This document shows, in pieces, positions 23,582 to 36,192 of a DNA stretch of 64,000 nucleotides. Position numbers and translations under genes: made by a program. The stretch lies in assembly GCA_033060915.1 (NCBI GenBank), contig CM065387.1, positions 42,066,501-42,130,500 on the forward strand. Direction: 5' to 3'. The notes beneath the pieces were generated by a model, which saw only the letters and a list, made by a program, of their open reading frames with translations, made no database searches and was not told the DNA's origin. The DNA is from Euryodendron excelsum (lineage: Eukaryota > Streptophyta > Magnoliopsida > Ericales > Pentaphylacaceae). Each line of letters starts with the position of its first letter. Within the stretch, counting starts at the first letter, position 1.

Positions 23582-26500
23582 GTAAGCTTTCTATTACTAT
23601 TACAGTTATTTCCAAATGGAACTGTAAATACTTAATAGAGGGTGTGAGCTTGCTTGCTTTTTTTTTTTTAGTCACATAAAGCTGTTGTATTTTAATTTGG
23701 GCAATACACTATACAAGGATATATATACATACACACACACTCACACCCACACATGTATATATATATATATATATATTTACAGTATTAATCGTAGCAGATA
23801 AAGCTATGGGATTTTATTATTTGTTTTATTCAAAAGAAAGTTTTTTCTGTCATCTTCGTTTCTTTTCATTGCTCATATTTTTCAATATGATAAAGAAATT
23901 TATTTTACCAGGCTTGTTTCCAACTTTTGGTGAAATGGGTATAGATTAGTAAATAAATGTCAAGGAGCTTTGTATCGATAATATGCAGTTTTTTTGTTTA
24001 TACTTGGTGTACAATAATATCGACCTTCAAATATATTTATTCGAAAGCGAGATGGTCACATATTTGAGGCCCTGTTGAGATCAATTGAAATCTAGTCAAT
24101 ATGGAAAAATGTAACAAGTTCTTTAACTCAAATCATGATATTTGTGTTTGTTTTTTTATGTATTTTTTTTATTTTTTATTTTATGTATTTGATCTTCTCT
24201 TTCTTTGTCCCACGACACAATTTCCTAATTGAAAATGATGATGGTGTCAACTAAGGCAAACAATAGTTTGAAGTGTTAGACAGCTTAATATGTATGGTTG
24301 GACTCTTTTTTCAGTAGTTTTTTCTTGAGACTATTGGTGACTTATCATGCATCGTATGAGGGATGAAACCAAAAATTTGATTGAGGGTGGCCAAGAATTG
24401 CTCCATAAAGAAATTAAAACTCATAATGCAAGTTATATTTAATTTATCAAAATAAAAAAATAACATCAAGTTAACTAAGATATGAGGAAGGTATTACAAA
24501 AAAATAATTTTTTTAATATATATCAAGTGTGTTATCATTATAGTAATACTTGACAATACTTCAGGTCACAAAATTCATTTATGAATGAATCTACTTCTTT
24601 TTCAAAGTATACAATCAAAGCATTTGTGAAAAAATTATTTTTTATATTGTTCCAAAATTTAGTTTTAACAATATTATATCTGAAAATACACATTTTGTAG
24701 TTGCAATAGAAACTGAAAGTGTAAAAACAAGTCTAGTCAATTTACAAAAAAAATAAAAACTTGTTTATTTTACTAAATTTTATTTTAAATCTCAATTAAT
24801 TAAGCATGAGTAAACATTTGAGCTACAAACAAAATAAATTACAAATAATTAAAAAAATAAATTCAAGTAGCAACAAAAATAGACCAGTTAAACTACATCT
24901 CATGAATTTTTTGGGACACAAGGGGGGGAGGGATATGACCCTCTTTGGTCTATGAATAGCTTCGTCCCCACATGGTATGAGAGCTTAGGTTGAATGAGTT
25001 TTTTTTAGTTTTTTTCATCTACATTTGTTTCTCTCTTACATCTGTTTCTCTATTTTTGGTATGTAGTGTGTCGGCGTACGTTTGTCATGACGGAGGGTGT
25101 TGAAAATTTTGATTTTCCAAAATTTGCATTGGATCCTTTTTTTGGTCCCTGCTGCCATGAAGACAGTGACCGTGATTGGGTCAGCGTTTGCAAAGTAACT
25201 TCATTATCAAGAAAAATTGAAGCAACATTAAATTCTAATCCGCCCTTCTTGCACATCTATACAAGCAATGTCAGCTCACACTTCCTTTAACGGAAGTTAT
25301 AATTCATTAGAAGCTGAGTATTGATATTGCTGAAATATGTGCCAATCGTTTTGAACAAGGAATCGATTAAAATATTTTTTAATTACAAAATTATTATTAT
25401 TTTACATAGTTATTGATCGATACGTACAGTTTCGTTATAAAAACGATACAATAGGTATCAAGCTTCATTCCACCCAAAATGTCGGACGAAACCGGTATTT
25501 TTTTGTCGTTTTCCGTTCATCTCGTGTGTTCTGTTGCCCCGGACCGTCCCGGATTTCACTTGTTTTTATTGTGACTTCTTCGATCAGATGTCTCGTCATG
25601 TGTCGGCCTTTGCCTCTTTATATTAATGTTTCTTTTGAAATTTAAATTTTAGATGAAAAAATATAAAAAAATATTTTATTTATATATATATATATATTTT
25701 ACCGAAATGAACCTGACACATTGATTTAATGCAACTCAGCCTCTCACCCTCGCCCTCACTCTCTAACCTATGTACTTCACTCTTCATCATCATTGTACTG
25801 AACTACAAACAACAAATCCACCGCCTCTCTCTGTCTCTCTCTATACAAATATACATATATATAAAGTTATAAACACAGTACAAATAACGAGGGTATATCC
25901 CTCTTTACAAACTGATAATATATATATATTTACTTTTAATTCTTAAACATCTATAATTAAAATAAAGTAATTAATTTTTTGTTTTGACATAATAAAACAA
26001 TTAGAAAATTTATTTTATAATGCTTCTTATAATTGAAACTATATTGTTTTTATTAATCCTATTTGTGTTAAAATAATTTGGTATTGAATAATACTTGATA
26101 TAGATAATATTATTTATGTACATTAAAATTTATAGATAGATATACATATTTTTTTAAAAATATAATATTTATAATGGTAAATTTGAAACGGTACGTCGAA
26201 ATACACTGATATAAATACGTACCGTACCAATAACAAATAGTATGCTGATCGATACAATATTAACAACTATGTTGTTGTATCGTTCTTGTGCAAGATTCTA
26301 TATAAAATTAAAAAGAATAGTATTCTTTCGAAATGATATATCGCCAATTTCTCATAAATTCGTAGAAGGATATGGTGCATTAGTAAAAAAAAATCATATA
26401 TCATTTTGGGATCACAATTTAAAAAGTTGTAAGTCAAAAGCTAGTTTTAAAAAATTACTTTTTTAAATAAATTTAAAATTTAAGTTAGTTTTAAAAAAAT

Positions 26501-29500
26501 ATTTTTTAAGCTAGGAGCTAAACATAATTTAAACAAGCTAAAAGCTGCATCCGCATATACGTGCCATCAGCGACCTGTATATGTATCACACATTTCGGAG
26601 AATTACTCAGATAGTGAGTTTAAAGAAACCTTTGGTTTGAAGTGAGAATCCGATAGAATAGAGGAGAAAAAAGAGGAAAAAGTAGCCTATTGTACTTAAA
26701 TTAACAATCTATTGTACAATTTTGTTCGTTCCTTTGAAGTAATGATATTATTACATAAATAATCATGTACAGGGTGGAATCAGATTTCGTTTTGGGTGCC
26801 AAAACTTTGGAAATACAAAACTTTACCTATTGCCATATTGATTGTATTTTAAATTTTCTTTGTCTATATTTTTAGTTTTAAGCATAGTAAATATATTAAA
26901 ACATAAAATTAAATTTTTACGTAAAGAACAAAACCAGATTCTATTCAGTTTCAATAAAATTATAAAAAAAATAAATAACTGTTTCTTAGGACACTTCAAC
27001 TCAATCGTGTATCAAAATGGAGCTCAACATTTGTCATATTCTGAAAGTCATTTGGGATTAAATTCATGCTAAATTTAACAATAATTTACTTTTCAATGTA
27101 TATATTTGTGTTCTTGCTCTGAAGCTAATTTTAATTACTAGATAATATATATGTATTTATTATATGGTGCACAATAAAAACTCAATCATTGTTGATTTAA
27201 TTGGGTTATAACTTAAGAAAATTTTGATATCTTGTTAGGTTAGGGCCTTAAGAATAATTTTTAAATTGTAGGGTGCCGATAGCATAGATGTTTACTGGGA
27301 CATTACATTTACCTATATATGCATATATATAGGCTTACTCAAAAACGGGGTGCCATGGCGCTCTCACCTTCCACCACTGTGTATATAGCATTTTAAATAT
27401 ATCAATATGCTATCTTGAAACATCAAAGCTAGCTGGAGTTCATGGTTTGCAGCATGATCCAGTTCATATTTCTTAAGCTTGTGATTTCTGATCTTTTGCT
27501 TAATTTATAGGGAGAACAAGCCTTTCGGCCTTGCTCACAAGCCACGTTCTCAAGTAACTCATTCTATGCCACCGGAAAAGCTAGAGATCTTCAAGTCCTT
27601 GGAGGATTGGGCTACGAGGAATCTGTTGGTTCACCTAAAACCAGTGGAGAAATGTTGGCAACCGCAACATTTTCTGCCAGATCCTGCATCGGATGGGTTC
27701 TTAGAGAGGGTGGAGGAACTAAGGGAGAAAGCAAAGGCGATTCCAGACGATTACTTTGTTGTGTTGGTTGGAGACATGATCACAGAAGAAGCCCTTCCAA
27801 CTTATCAATCCATGCTTAATAACTATGACGGAATTCGGGACGAAACAGGCTCGAGCCTCACTCCTTGGGCCGTTTGGATAAGGGCGTGGGCAGCTGAAGA
27901 GAACAGGCATGGTGATCTTCTCAACAGGTACCTCTATCTGTCTGGTCGAGTTGACATGATCCAAGTCGAGAAGACAGTGCAGTATCTGATTGGGTCTGGA
28001 ATGGTAAGTTTCTTTCATAATTCTCTCATAACTCCATAACTTTCACTGGCATTTTACATTTTTTTTAGAGTTTCTATGGACTTCATGCAATAGAGTTTTA
28101 TCATGAATGTGCTTTCTTAATTATGCCAATGGACAGATATAATAAACAAGTAAATATATATGTTGGAAATTGCATCTCATATATCTAATAACGAAACCAA
28201 AATTTTATCCCTGGGGGCTAAAAGCAAGGGTACCATTGAAGATAAGAATTTTTTGCAAGGGATTTTTTGAAGGCAAGTTAAATTTAGGGGGCTTTTCTGA
28301 AAATAGGGAGGCAGGCCAACCCTAGCCCAACTTTTCTTCGTGCCTGTATATATATCCATATATCTCAAGCTTCTTATCTTCCTTGGAGGAAACTTTGGAG
28401 AGAATGATTGTGATGTCACAATTCTTGGTCTCTTTGGTGATTGTTAGGAAGATATTTTTTCAGCTGCTTCTTTCGAAGAAGGATTTTGCTGTTCTTTGAG
28501 AATTAGTGGTAACTCTTGCACCTTCTTTTCTTCCCAATTCCAAGAACCTTTTCATTGAAATTGACATCTCTATTGATGATTACTTTTTTTTTTAATTTTC
28601 AGATTATATAATTTGTAAGCTTTTGACCCACAAGAATAGCCCACAAAAATACATTTTTTACTTTTCTTTTCAAGTATTGTCTGTCTTCATCACGAATGTG
28701 AGCATAACATATGCTGCAAAAATTCTGAAATGACTTACTGAGAACTTAATCCTGCTCCAAGCTTCTGTCGGCGTCTTGTTTTGGACTGCTTTCATTTGAC
28801 ATCTATTAAGAATATAGACAACAGTATTAACTGTTTCAGCCCAAAATTTGCTTTCATTAGACATCTATTAAGAATATAGACAACAGTATTAACTACTTCA
28901 GTCCAAAAACTATTTGGCATGCCTTTCTTAAGAAGCATAGATCTAGTCATTTCGGCAATTGTCTTGTTCTTCCTTTCTGCAACTCGATTTTGCTGAGGGC
29001 TGTAACTAGCTGTCAATTGCCTCCAAATACCTTCATCTTCGCAAAATTTAGGTGTCAACTGCCTTATTGTATACTTAAGTACGACTTTGTCTTTCCTCAC
29101 ACAAAGTCAGACTATTAAACCCAAGATATTTTGGTATCAGAATCCTCATAAACCAGCATGGTATATGAGAATTAAAATTCCAACAATATATGCATGCATA
29201 TTATTCTATCTTAGTAGTGTGTGTACTGATTTTGCTTCTCCCCCTTGTCCCTTTTCATAGGATATTCAGACAGAAAATAATCCCTATCTAGGGTTCATTT
29301 ACACATCATTCCAAGAAAGGGCAACATTTGTTTCTCATGGTAACACAGCCAGGCTTGCCAAGCATTATGGCGACGATAAACTGGCTCAAATATGTGGAAC
29401 AATAGCCTCAGATGAGAGACGGCATGAAACTGCTTACACCAAGATAATGGAGAAGCTATTCCAGATAGATCCAGATGCAAGCATGTTGGCATTTGCCAAC

Positions 29501-29821
29501 ATGATGCGGAAGAAAATAGCTATGCCAGCCCACTGGATATATGATGGTCACGACGAAGATTTATATATGCACTTCTCAGCTGTTGCCCAGCGACTTGGAG
29601 TTTACACTGCCAAGGACTATGCCGATATATTGGAAGTTTTGGTGGATAAATGGAATGTAGAGAAGCTTACTGGACTTTCTGGTGAGGGACGAAAGGCTCA
29701 AGATTATGTCTGTGAGTTGGGTCAAAAAATTAGAAGGATAGAGGAGAGAGCTCAACTGAGGGCCAAGCAAGCACCTATTGTTGCTTTCAGCTGGATTTTC
29801 AACAGACCAGTGAAGCTTTAA
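23463..29821 (+). CDS. SAD: Plastid acyl-ACP desaturase, gene A (3 exons)
   Basis: The spliced CDS joins 23463-23581, 27511-28003 and 29261-29821, giving 390 residues. The product is a soluble stromal diiron enzyme that puts a double bond into an acyl chain held on acyl carrier protein, using ferredoxin and oxygen. Residues 1 to about 27 act as transit peptide. The diiron ligands by castor numbering (E105, E143, H146, E196, E229, H232) are all present as E132, E170, H173, E223, E256 and H259, with a constant offset of 27 and no indels. The length matches the family. Three exons with a short first one is the usual SAD gene structure, and all junctions are GT-AG. Pocket residues differ from the common stearoyl enzyme: N144, Y145 and I206 where castor has T117, L118 and P179. 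Substrate preference may therefore be shifted. Both introns carry transposon fragments. Confidence 0.93.
24357..24975. mobile_element. Possible hAT-like remnant in intron 1
   Basis: The ends look inverted: GAGGGATGAAACCAAAAATTT on the left, and on the right GAATAGCTTCGTCCCC, whose complement is GGGGACGAAGC. The interior is AT-rich and non-coding. No target duplication was established. Confidence 0.3.
25405..26271. mobile_element. Foldback/MULE-like element in intron 1
   Basis: The left end is CATAGTTATTGATCGATAC; the right end read inward is CATAGTTGTTAATATTGTAT with GATCGATAC-type sequence nearby. Subterminal GTACGT/ACGTAC stretches also mirror each other. The terminal CATAGTT is shared with the element at 17667. 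No clear target duplication was seen. Confidence 0.45.
27511..28003 (+). CDS. SAD: Gene A exon 2: first half of the desaturase fold
   Basis: 493 bp, entered in phase 2 and left in phase 0 (ATG|GTAAGT). It contains residues 40-204: the conserved start ([18 protein letters not shown]), ITEEALPTY with the first ligand (E132), and EENRHG with E170 and H173. The pocket position equivalent to castor L118 is Tyr (LNNYDG). Confidence 0.93.
28420..29100 (-). pseudogene. Copia pol fragment in intron 2
   Basis: On the minus strand this reads as the end of a Copia integrase: [20 protein letters not shown], including the catalytic Glu, then [13 protein letters not shown] degraded stretch toward RT follows. 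No LTR or start is present. A 62-bp internal tandem duplication (28789-28850 and 28851-28912) shifts the frame. Confidence 0.8.
28789..28912. repeat. 62-bp direct tandem duplication
   Basis: Two adjacent 62-bp copies starting CTTTCATT(T/A)GACATC, with a few differences. They lie inside the intronic Copia fragment. Confidence 0.9.
29261..29821 (+). CDS. SAD: Gene A exon 3: second half of the desaturase fold
   Basis: 186 codons plus TAA. It starts [12 protein letters not shown], where Ile replaces the common Pro at castor position 179. It holds SFQERATF with E223 and SDERRHET with E256 and H259. It ends [11 protein letters not shown], the usual C-terminus. Confidence 0.93.
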   Translation, partial: DIQTENNPYLGFIYTSFQERATFVSHGNTARLAKHYGDDKLAQICGTIASDERRHETAYTKIMEKLFQIDPDASMLAFANMMRKKIAMPAHWIYDGHDEDLYMHFSAVAQRLGVYTAKDYADILEVLVDKWNVEKLTGLSGEGRKAQDYVCELGQKIRRIEERAQLRAKQAPIVAFSWIFNRPVKL

Positions 29822-29929
29822 GGGAAATAAGAGTACCAAAAATATGGGTCATTTGTTAGTTGGGGCTCTGCTAAGCTCAACCAAGAACATTTTATTGCGC
29901 ATTAATAATAATACTTGTTTAAACAGACT

Positions 29930-30049
29930 AATGTATGATTTGTGTCTAATGTAGTAGTGTGAGTAACAACTACCATGGCACTCTCTCTAAATGTATGATT
30001 TGTGTCTAATGTAGTAGTATGAGCAAGCAACTAAACTCCATCTCTCTCT
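29930..30049 (+). repeat. 60-bp tandem duplication in the gene A 3' UTR
   Basis: Two copies of a 60-bp unit beginning ATGTATGATTTGTGTCTAAT lie about 110 bp after the stop codon. Gene B has a single copy near 63531. Confidence 0.85.
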
Positions 30050-30649
30050 ATCTCTCTCCCGCAAGTTTTATATCTTTGAAAAAAAAAAAAAAAAGACCAT
30101 ATCCATATGAGAAAACACTATTTGTTATAAAAAGGGAGTCCAAAATCAACTACAAACTTTTGAAAAGAAAAACACTGGTTTAATAAAAATAAATAAATTA
30201 TAAAATTTTCAAGGCTCCAAAATTTTTAAGCGTTGCATGCTATAGTCAAAGTCTTATTATAATTTTCATATCTTTTTTTAAAGAAAGGCCCTAATCTAAG
30301 TGAGAATAGAAGACTTGCTAAAAACAGAAGGTAAAAAATAAACTTTCCTAATTAACTTCAAAAAAATATTTGTTTAATAAAAGAATTGTACAAATAAATT
30401 TTTTTTGAAAGCCCCAAAATTTTGCCCTATAAAGTTTTCACATCATAAAAACCTGCCTTGACCCAAGGGTGAAAAATGCACGTGAAAATCTAATAAGCCT
30501 ACTAGTTGACTCCAAAAAAAAAAAAACACCAATTTAAAGAATAAATGATTTTAAATAAAATTTTTATAATAATATTAAAATTTTTAAAGAGCCGTATTTA
30601 AAACGTCGCTTTAAATTTTAAATCATCGAGTTGCTCTCTCTCTCTCTCT

Positions 30650-30680
<31 letters not shown>

Positions 30681-32349
30681 CACATAAGAGGTATGCTTTT
30701 TAGAAAACGGTGATGGTGGCAGCTGTGGCAAAAAATAGTTAGCTGCTATTGTACTTTGATGCGGACAATCCAGCAAACGCTTGCTTCCTATACCAGCTGT
30801 ACGTAATAGTCTGTTTAAAACTTGAAAAAAAAAAAGAAAAGAAAAAGAAGGGAAATGACTGTTTATTATCTTTTTTTTTTAATTTGATTTTGAAAAAAAA
30901 AAAGAAAAGTGGAGGAAAAAAAAAGAAAGAGATTGATTTCAAATTTTTCTTCTTTTTTTCATTTCTTTTTTATTCATTTTCTCTTTCTTCCCCCTTTTCT
31001 TCCCTTCTCTTTCTTTCCCCAACTTTAAACAGGCTGTAAAGTAAGAATGAAATCATTTTCAAGAACAATCGAAGCAACTATTAATTTTTATTGGTAAATT
31101 TTATAACTTTCCCTATGTGTAGTTTAATATCCAAGTTAATAGTACGAAGACGTCTCTGTTTAATGGATTAGGGCACAGAGAAACAACAAAAAGTTTTGGG
31201 GAATATTTGACCCTTTTGGAACATTGCAATTCATATCTCATATACAATAATGGATGATACCTTTTAGGTTGAATTAAAGAGTGTTTGCAATGTTATAAAT
31301 TGAATCTTTTAGGTCCACCTCATTTTTATTAAAATTTTCAATTCAACAAAAATAATAAAACATATATTATACATAGTGATCGTAGTTAGTGCTGCCTTAC
31401 CATTAAACATTTATTTCTATTATACAATCGACAAACTATTTACTCTAAATGTAAAGTAAAAGAAAATATTCCATAAAACTATTTTCCTGGACTAATTTTC
31501 CTTTTAGCAGAAACATATCTCTGTCCGTTAAGCAAACAAAGAAGCAAAAAAAATCTAGTTTTAGTTGTTAGCAGTGGTGAGCTCTACCAGTCTTGACATG
31601 TTATGGGATGAATTTTGGTGGTGTTAGATGTCTACAGTCTTTGTACTATCACTTTACTTTAACTAATGCAATCTAATATTTTGTAAAAATGTGAAATCCT
31701 TAATTGATGAATGATACTGTAAAGATCCTATGTCAAAAACACATCTTTATCATTTAAGAACTTTAGCCATATCATTTTGTTTAAAACTTTTAACGGTAAG
31801 TATACTTTCAAAACTATTTTAAAAAATATTTCAAGAATCAAATGATTAAAGTTTTTCAGACTACACTGAATTTTTTAAGAGTATTCATCATATGAATTTT
31901 TTATATAATGGTCTATACTCTTTTTTAAAAACAAACTACAATCAAGTGACCGTACACTACTCACAGCAACTAACCTAATCTCCATAGGTGGCCATCATCC
32001 CTGTTGGAATTCCTATAATATGATCAAAATCAAGAAGTTGATTCGCTTTCGAAAAGGTTATTCCTAAAGCTTTTTTTTATATATATATATATATTACTTT
32101 TATTGTTTTTACAATACAATTTGTCATTGAAATCCTTTAAATGGTCCTGGATGTAGCCGCTACAATTGTCATCAGCTTTTGTTCTTGTGGGTGCTGCATG
32201 TGAATTATCATTTACCGTGATTTCTATTTGTAAGTGTGTGAAGGTTCTATTATTGTTTATTTAATCAATGGAAAGCTTTTTCGCAATTTGAACGCAACAG
32301 GAATCAAGCGATAGAATCATTCAAGGCAATTTAAATGTAAGTTTGTCAA
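30050..32349. other. AT-rich flank of gene A
   Basis: No gene was seen. It holds a CT microsatellite at 30633-30682 and long A- and T-runs at 30820-31010 that create spurious ORFs. The stretch 31266-31365 resembles the remnant 3' of gene C (6941-7035). Confidence 0.5.
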
Positions 32350-33934
32350 TACTCTCATGAAATATTTGGGTCTGCAGCTGGGTGCCAATTCAAGGTTATC
32401 GAAATCACGGGAAAGAGTGATAGAATCATTCAAGAAAAGATTATCATGTTGGAATAGGAAGCATAGGAAGCAGTTTTCCATGGGAGGAAGAATTACTCTG
32501 ATTAAAGCAACATTATCAAATCTTCCAATTTACTACTTTGTCTTTTTTCAAGATGCTTCAGAAGGTTTGTATGGAGCTAGAGAAACTTCAGAGAAAATCC
32601 CTTTGGGGAGATAATGATGCAAAAAAAAAAAAAAAAAATTAGATGTGTTCACTGGAGTTTAGTAACATCAAGCCTGAAGTTTTGTGGGTTAAGCATCTCA
32701 TCCTTGAAGATCAGAAATCACTCCCTTCTTGCAAAATGGTAGTGGAGATTTGGGTGTAAGAAACAAGCTTTGTGGAGAAGACTTGCATGTGCAACGTATG
32801 GCATGAGCGCAGAGGTTTGGGTTCCTAAGGAAATTCCTCAGAATAAGTGCTCAAGGATCAATAGGAAGTAAGCAGAATGCTCTGACTTCCATTTTGCCCT
32901 CTAATATCCAGCTCAAACTGGTGTCTGGTGAATCAATCAGGCATGATTCATGGTTGAGAAATAAGCCTTTGAATCTCTCATTCCTAAGGCTATTCTCCCT
33001 CCCTTCTCAAAAAGATGCTAGTATACAGTCTCTATTCAATTCAGCAGATAATTCCTGAAATCTTCTATTAAGAAGGAATCTCTTTTTGTGGGAAGTTGAT
33101 AGTGTATCAAAATTAAAACACTCTCTCTTTCATGTCAATCTTGATCCTAGCTTTAAGGATTCCATAATCTGGCTGCCTGATAGGGATGGTACCTTTTCAT
33201 GTAAGTCTTTCTACAGGACAGAAAATGTCTATCTGATTTCAAATGCTGCTACTTATGAAACATAAAAGCGCCTTCAAAATCTTGTTCTTTTGCAACTTTG
33301 ATGGGAAGAATAAAAACAACGGTGATGCTATCAAAAAGATCCTGCTTGGCTTAGGCTCTGATACTCTCTGCACTTTCTGTAAGATGGCTCCTGAGGTCTC
33401 ACATCATCTTCTGCTATCATGTAGCTTTTCATGGCATATGTGGTCTGCAGTATAAAAGTGGTGGGGTCTACAATGGGTATGTTCAAAGAACTTAAAGGCT
33501 CATATGAACTGATGATTTGATTTCAGGTTTAAGAATCTAAAGAAATCCATTTGTCACTCCTTGTTTGTTGATGTGACTTGGAAACTATGGTCAACAAGGA
33601 ACGATCACATCTTCAACCAATCTAATTTGGAATGCTTTGAGGTAGTAGAAACTATCAAAACAGGCAGGGATGCAAGAGGCAGATTTCAGTATTAATGGCT
33701 TCTTTCTCTGCATTGAAGGTGTCTGCAGTTGAGTTCAGTTGCTTGGTCTTATCTTCTGTAGTTGGCTTCTTGCCAATATTTTTTTCTTTCCTGCCAACTT
33801 TTGGTTGTTGATTCCTTTTCTGCGCGCCAAGGTTTTGTTGCTTGTCCAGTCTTGGCTTCTTCCCTCTACTCTATGTATTTCTTTTTCTTATTCAATGAAT
33901 TTGATGTTCAAAACACAAAAAAAAAAAAAAAAAA
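32350..33934 (+). mobile_element. LINE non-LTR retrotransposon, 3' part
   Basis: The + strand carries the end of a plant LINE reverse transcriptase and the zinc-binding region after it, then a poly(A) run (33917-33934). The 5' part is missing, as usual for truncated LINE insertions. The left boundary is approximate and no target duplication was identified. Confidence 0.75.
32357..33455 (+). pseudogene. LINE reverse transcriptase and zf-RVT region
   Basis: The 32357-32614 frame reads MKYLGLQLGANSRLS, then MGGRITLIKATLSNLPIYY, the conserved block after the LINE RT core. Another frame at 33243-33455 holds DTLCTFCKMAPEVSHHLLLSC, the Cys/His zinc-binding domain. Frameshifts and stops between them show it is inactive. 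The RT active site lies upstream and is absent. Confidence 0.78.
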
Positions 33935-34099
33935 GCGACATTGCCACTTAAATACACTATTGATGGAAAATCTCAAAAAAATCGAAGAATTAGGAGAGCG
34001 TCAGCTAGAAGAAAGTAGCAAGAATTCTTCCAATTCAGACCGGCTTAACTGACCACAAATTCCTTGCAATGGAAGAACGTAAAAAGCCGTATTTGGATT

Positions 34100-34810
34100 T
34101 GTTTCAAGCCGGCTCACCCCTAGGCGGGTGAGGCGGCAGCCTCAGATCCTCAATATTTTAAGGCCTCAAATTTTTAAAAATTTATATTTTATAATGAAGC
34201 TCTTATATTCTCAATATTTTTTTAAAAAAAAGTTACTAAAAGAAAGAAGCCGAAAATCACCTTTCATGAAGAAAATATCAGTTCAACTAGTTAATAAATT
34301 GAACAGATAAATAAAATTTTGAAGATTCTATTTTTTTAAAAACTTTTACCTGCTATAATTAAAGACCTATATAGATATTACAATTTTTTTGAAATAAAAA
34401 GTCTAGTCTAGATGAGAAAAAAAAAACCCTATAAAAAGAAGATAAAAAATCAACTACATTAGTTAACTCCCCAAAAAAAAAAAAAAACAAAACTTGTTTA
34501 ACCATAAATTGGACAAAAGTTTTTTAAAATCCATAGATTTTTAAAAGCTTACATCTTATAGTCAAATCTTATATAGTTTCTCCATATTGTTTATAATAAT
34601 AATAAAAAAAACCCCGAAAATCAACATACTATTTAATTTCTACAATAATAGATTTAACCCAAAATATTTTGCAACAATTTAAAAACTATATAAAAAGCCT
34701 TATATAACCCACACTTTTCGCCTTAGGACTTATATTTTCCAACAATTTAAAACCTAGATTTGACCCAAAATTGTTGCCTTAGGCCACAAATTGTTTTGAA
34801 CCAGCCCTAC
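34100..34810. mobile_element. Possible MITE with inverted ends
   Basis: The ends are GTTTCAAGCCGGCTCACCCC and (inward) GTAGGGCTGGTTCAAAACAA. They show weak inverted similarity around an AT-rich, non-coding interior with repeated 'aaatttttaaa' motifs. A related fragment may lie at 30200-30450. Confidence 0.3.
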
Positions 34811-36192
34811 GAACAAATTGAAGTGTGGATCTAAGTCACAAATTCGCATTACGGGTGTGGACGCAGGTGCGAGTGAGAGTCCAGGAGCTGGAGCACAAAA
34901 GTGTCTATGTTGAGAGCGGGAGCTTCTCTTGAGTAAATATATATTTAAATATTAAAATATTTAAACATATACATATTATTTAAATAATGCATCAATATTT
35001 TCAAAAATACCTAAATTTATAACATTTAAAATAAATAAAAAACAAAATAGTCATTTTTTACTAAATTTTGAAGTTTTTTATACAAAACTCTAGTATAAGA
35101 TGTGTTATTATGTGTTTTAATATTTCAACAATATACGTGATAATTAATTATTGGTCTAAATTTGAATTAAGGATTTGACCATTTGAGTTCGTGAATTTGA
35201 CAAGAATCAGCTTCCAATTTGCCAGTTTGAGAATTAGAGCACTGTTCATTGACTTAATTAGAAGAATTGTGTGACTTAGATATGGACCAGTATTTAAGGG
35301 CAATGAAGGACTAGAATATAGAGCTTATGTTAATAGTTACAAATTAAATACCAAAATCAAAAAACAAATGTGGCCTCGAATGGGGTCACGCGAGACGTGC
35401 GTGCTTGTAATGTAACTTATCAGAGCACCACCCAAAACACTCATTTTCAAATTGCTGTGGTGATATATGCAAGGTTTTATAAAGGAAATGAAACTTTTAA
35501 AAATTCCCTATGCGGGCCAAGCCTAACACACATGTTTGTCTCTTAATATTGCAAGATACAAAATGAAATATCCAATATATTCTTCTCTAATACCATCCTC
35601 CATTCAGGTGCCGGGATCAACTTATCAACTCCCAAGAAGATGTGAATCAACTTATCTCTGTAACATTATTCACTACATGCGTGGAGATGATGAGGAAGTG
35701 ACTCGTATGTTCCACAGGGTCGGTGAAGGAAGAATCATCGTACCTTCAAGATTTTCTAACTCTGAATTATGCAAAAACTTTAATGCAATTGCTCTTGAAG
35801 CTTCATTATGTTGTTCCCGCCCCAAGCCTTTACTAATTTTTTTTTTCTTGTTTCTTATTGTAAATCCTTTAGCATCCTTAAACGAGAATAATGGACATAA
35901 AAATTAAAAAGAAAAAAAATCTGTAACGGAAGTTTAGCGCAAACATCATATAGGAAACACTTTATTGTTGGGTAAATTAAATACTAGGAGTGGATATTGG
36001 TTGGTCCAATTTGATGCCTAACTCAAAACCTAACCAAACATAATCGATTCTCTAATTAGGGAACAGAGAACTGAACCATGGTGTTCAAACCGAACCAACC
36101 CAAACCAACAAATTTAAATTTGGTTCGGTTCTAAACTGTTCTTTCAAGAGTTTAATAAGTCAAAAATTGGTACTTGGGAGTGACCACTCTAT
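34811..36192. other. Intergenic region without a supported gene
   Basis: The 123-codon ORF at 35536-35907 has no recognised domain and ends in a T-rich run. The stretch near 35980-36130 is rich in AACCAAACC-type motifs typical of degenerate plant repeats. Confidence 0.35.

Larger units (their letters stand above)
23582..27510 (+). other. Gene A intron 1 with transposon debris
   Basis: A 3.93 kb GT-AG intron. It holds AC/TA microsatellites near 23730-23776, a possible hAT-like remnant (24357-24975) and a foldback element (25405-26271). Its last 130 bp (GCTAGCTGGAGTTCATGGTTT) are conserved upstream of gene B exon 2. No exon was seen inside. Confidence 0.75.
28004..29260 (+). other. Gene A intron 2
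   Basis: A 1,257-bp GT-AG intron (gene B has 0.8 kb here). Most of it is a minus-strand Copia fragment and short repeat debris. The acceptor is TTTTCATAG. Confidence 0.8.

Noticed and set aside
30739..31039. Phe/Lys-rich ORFs on both strands
   Set aside because: Translated poly-A/poly-T runs.
35536..35907. 123-codon + strand ORF
   Set aside because: Some codon-like composition, but no domain, no leader signals and a T-rich end. Not enough to call a gene.
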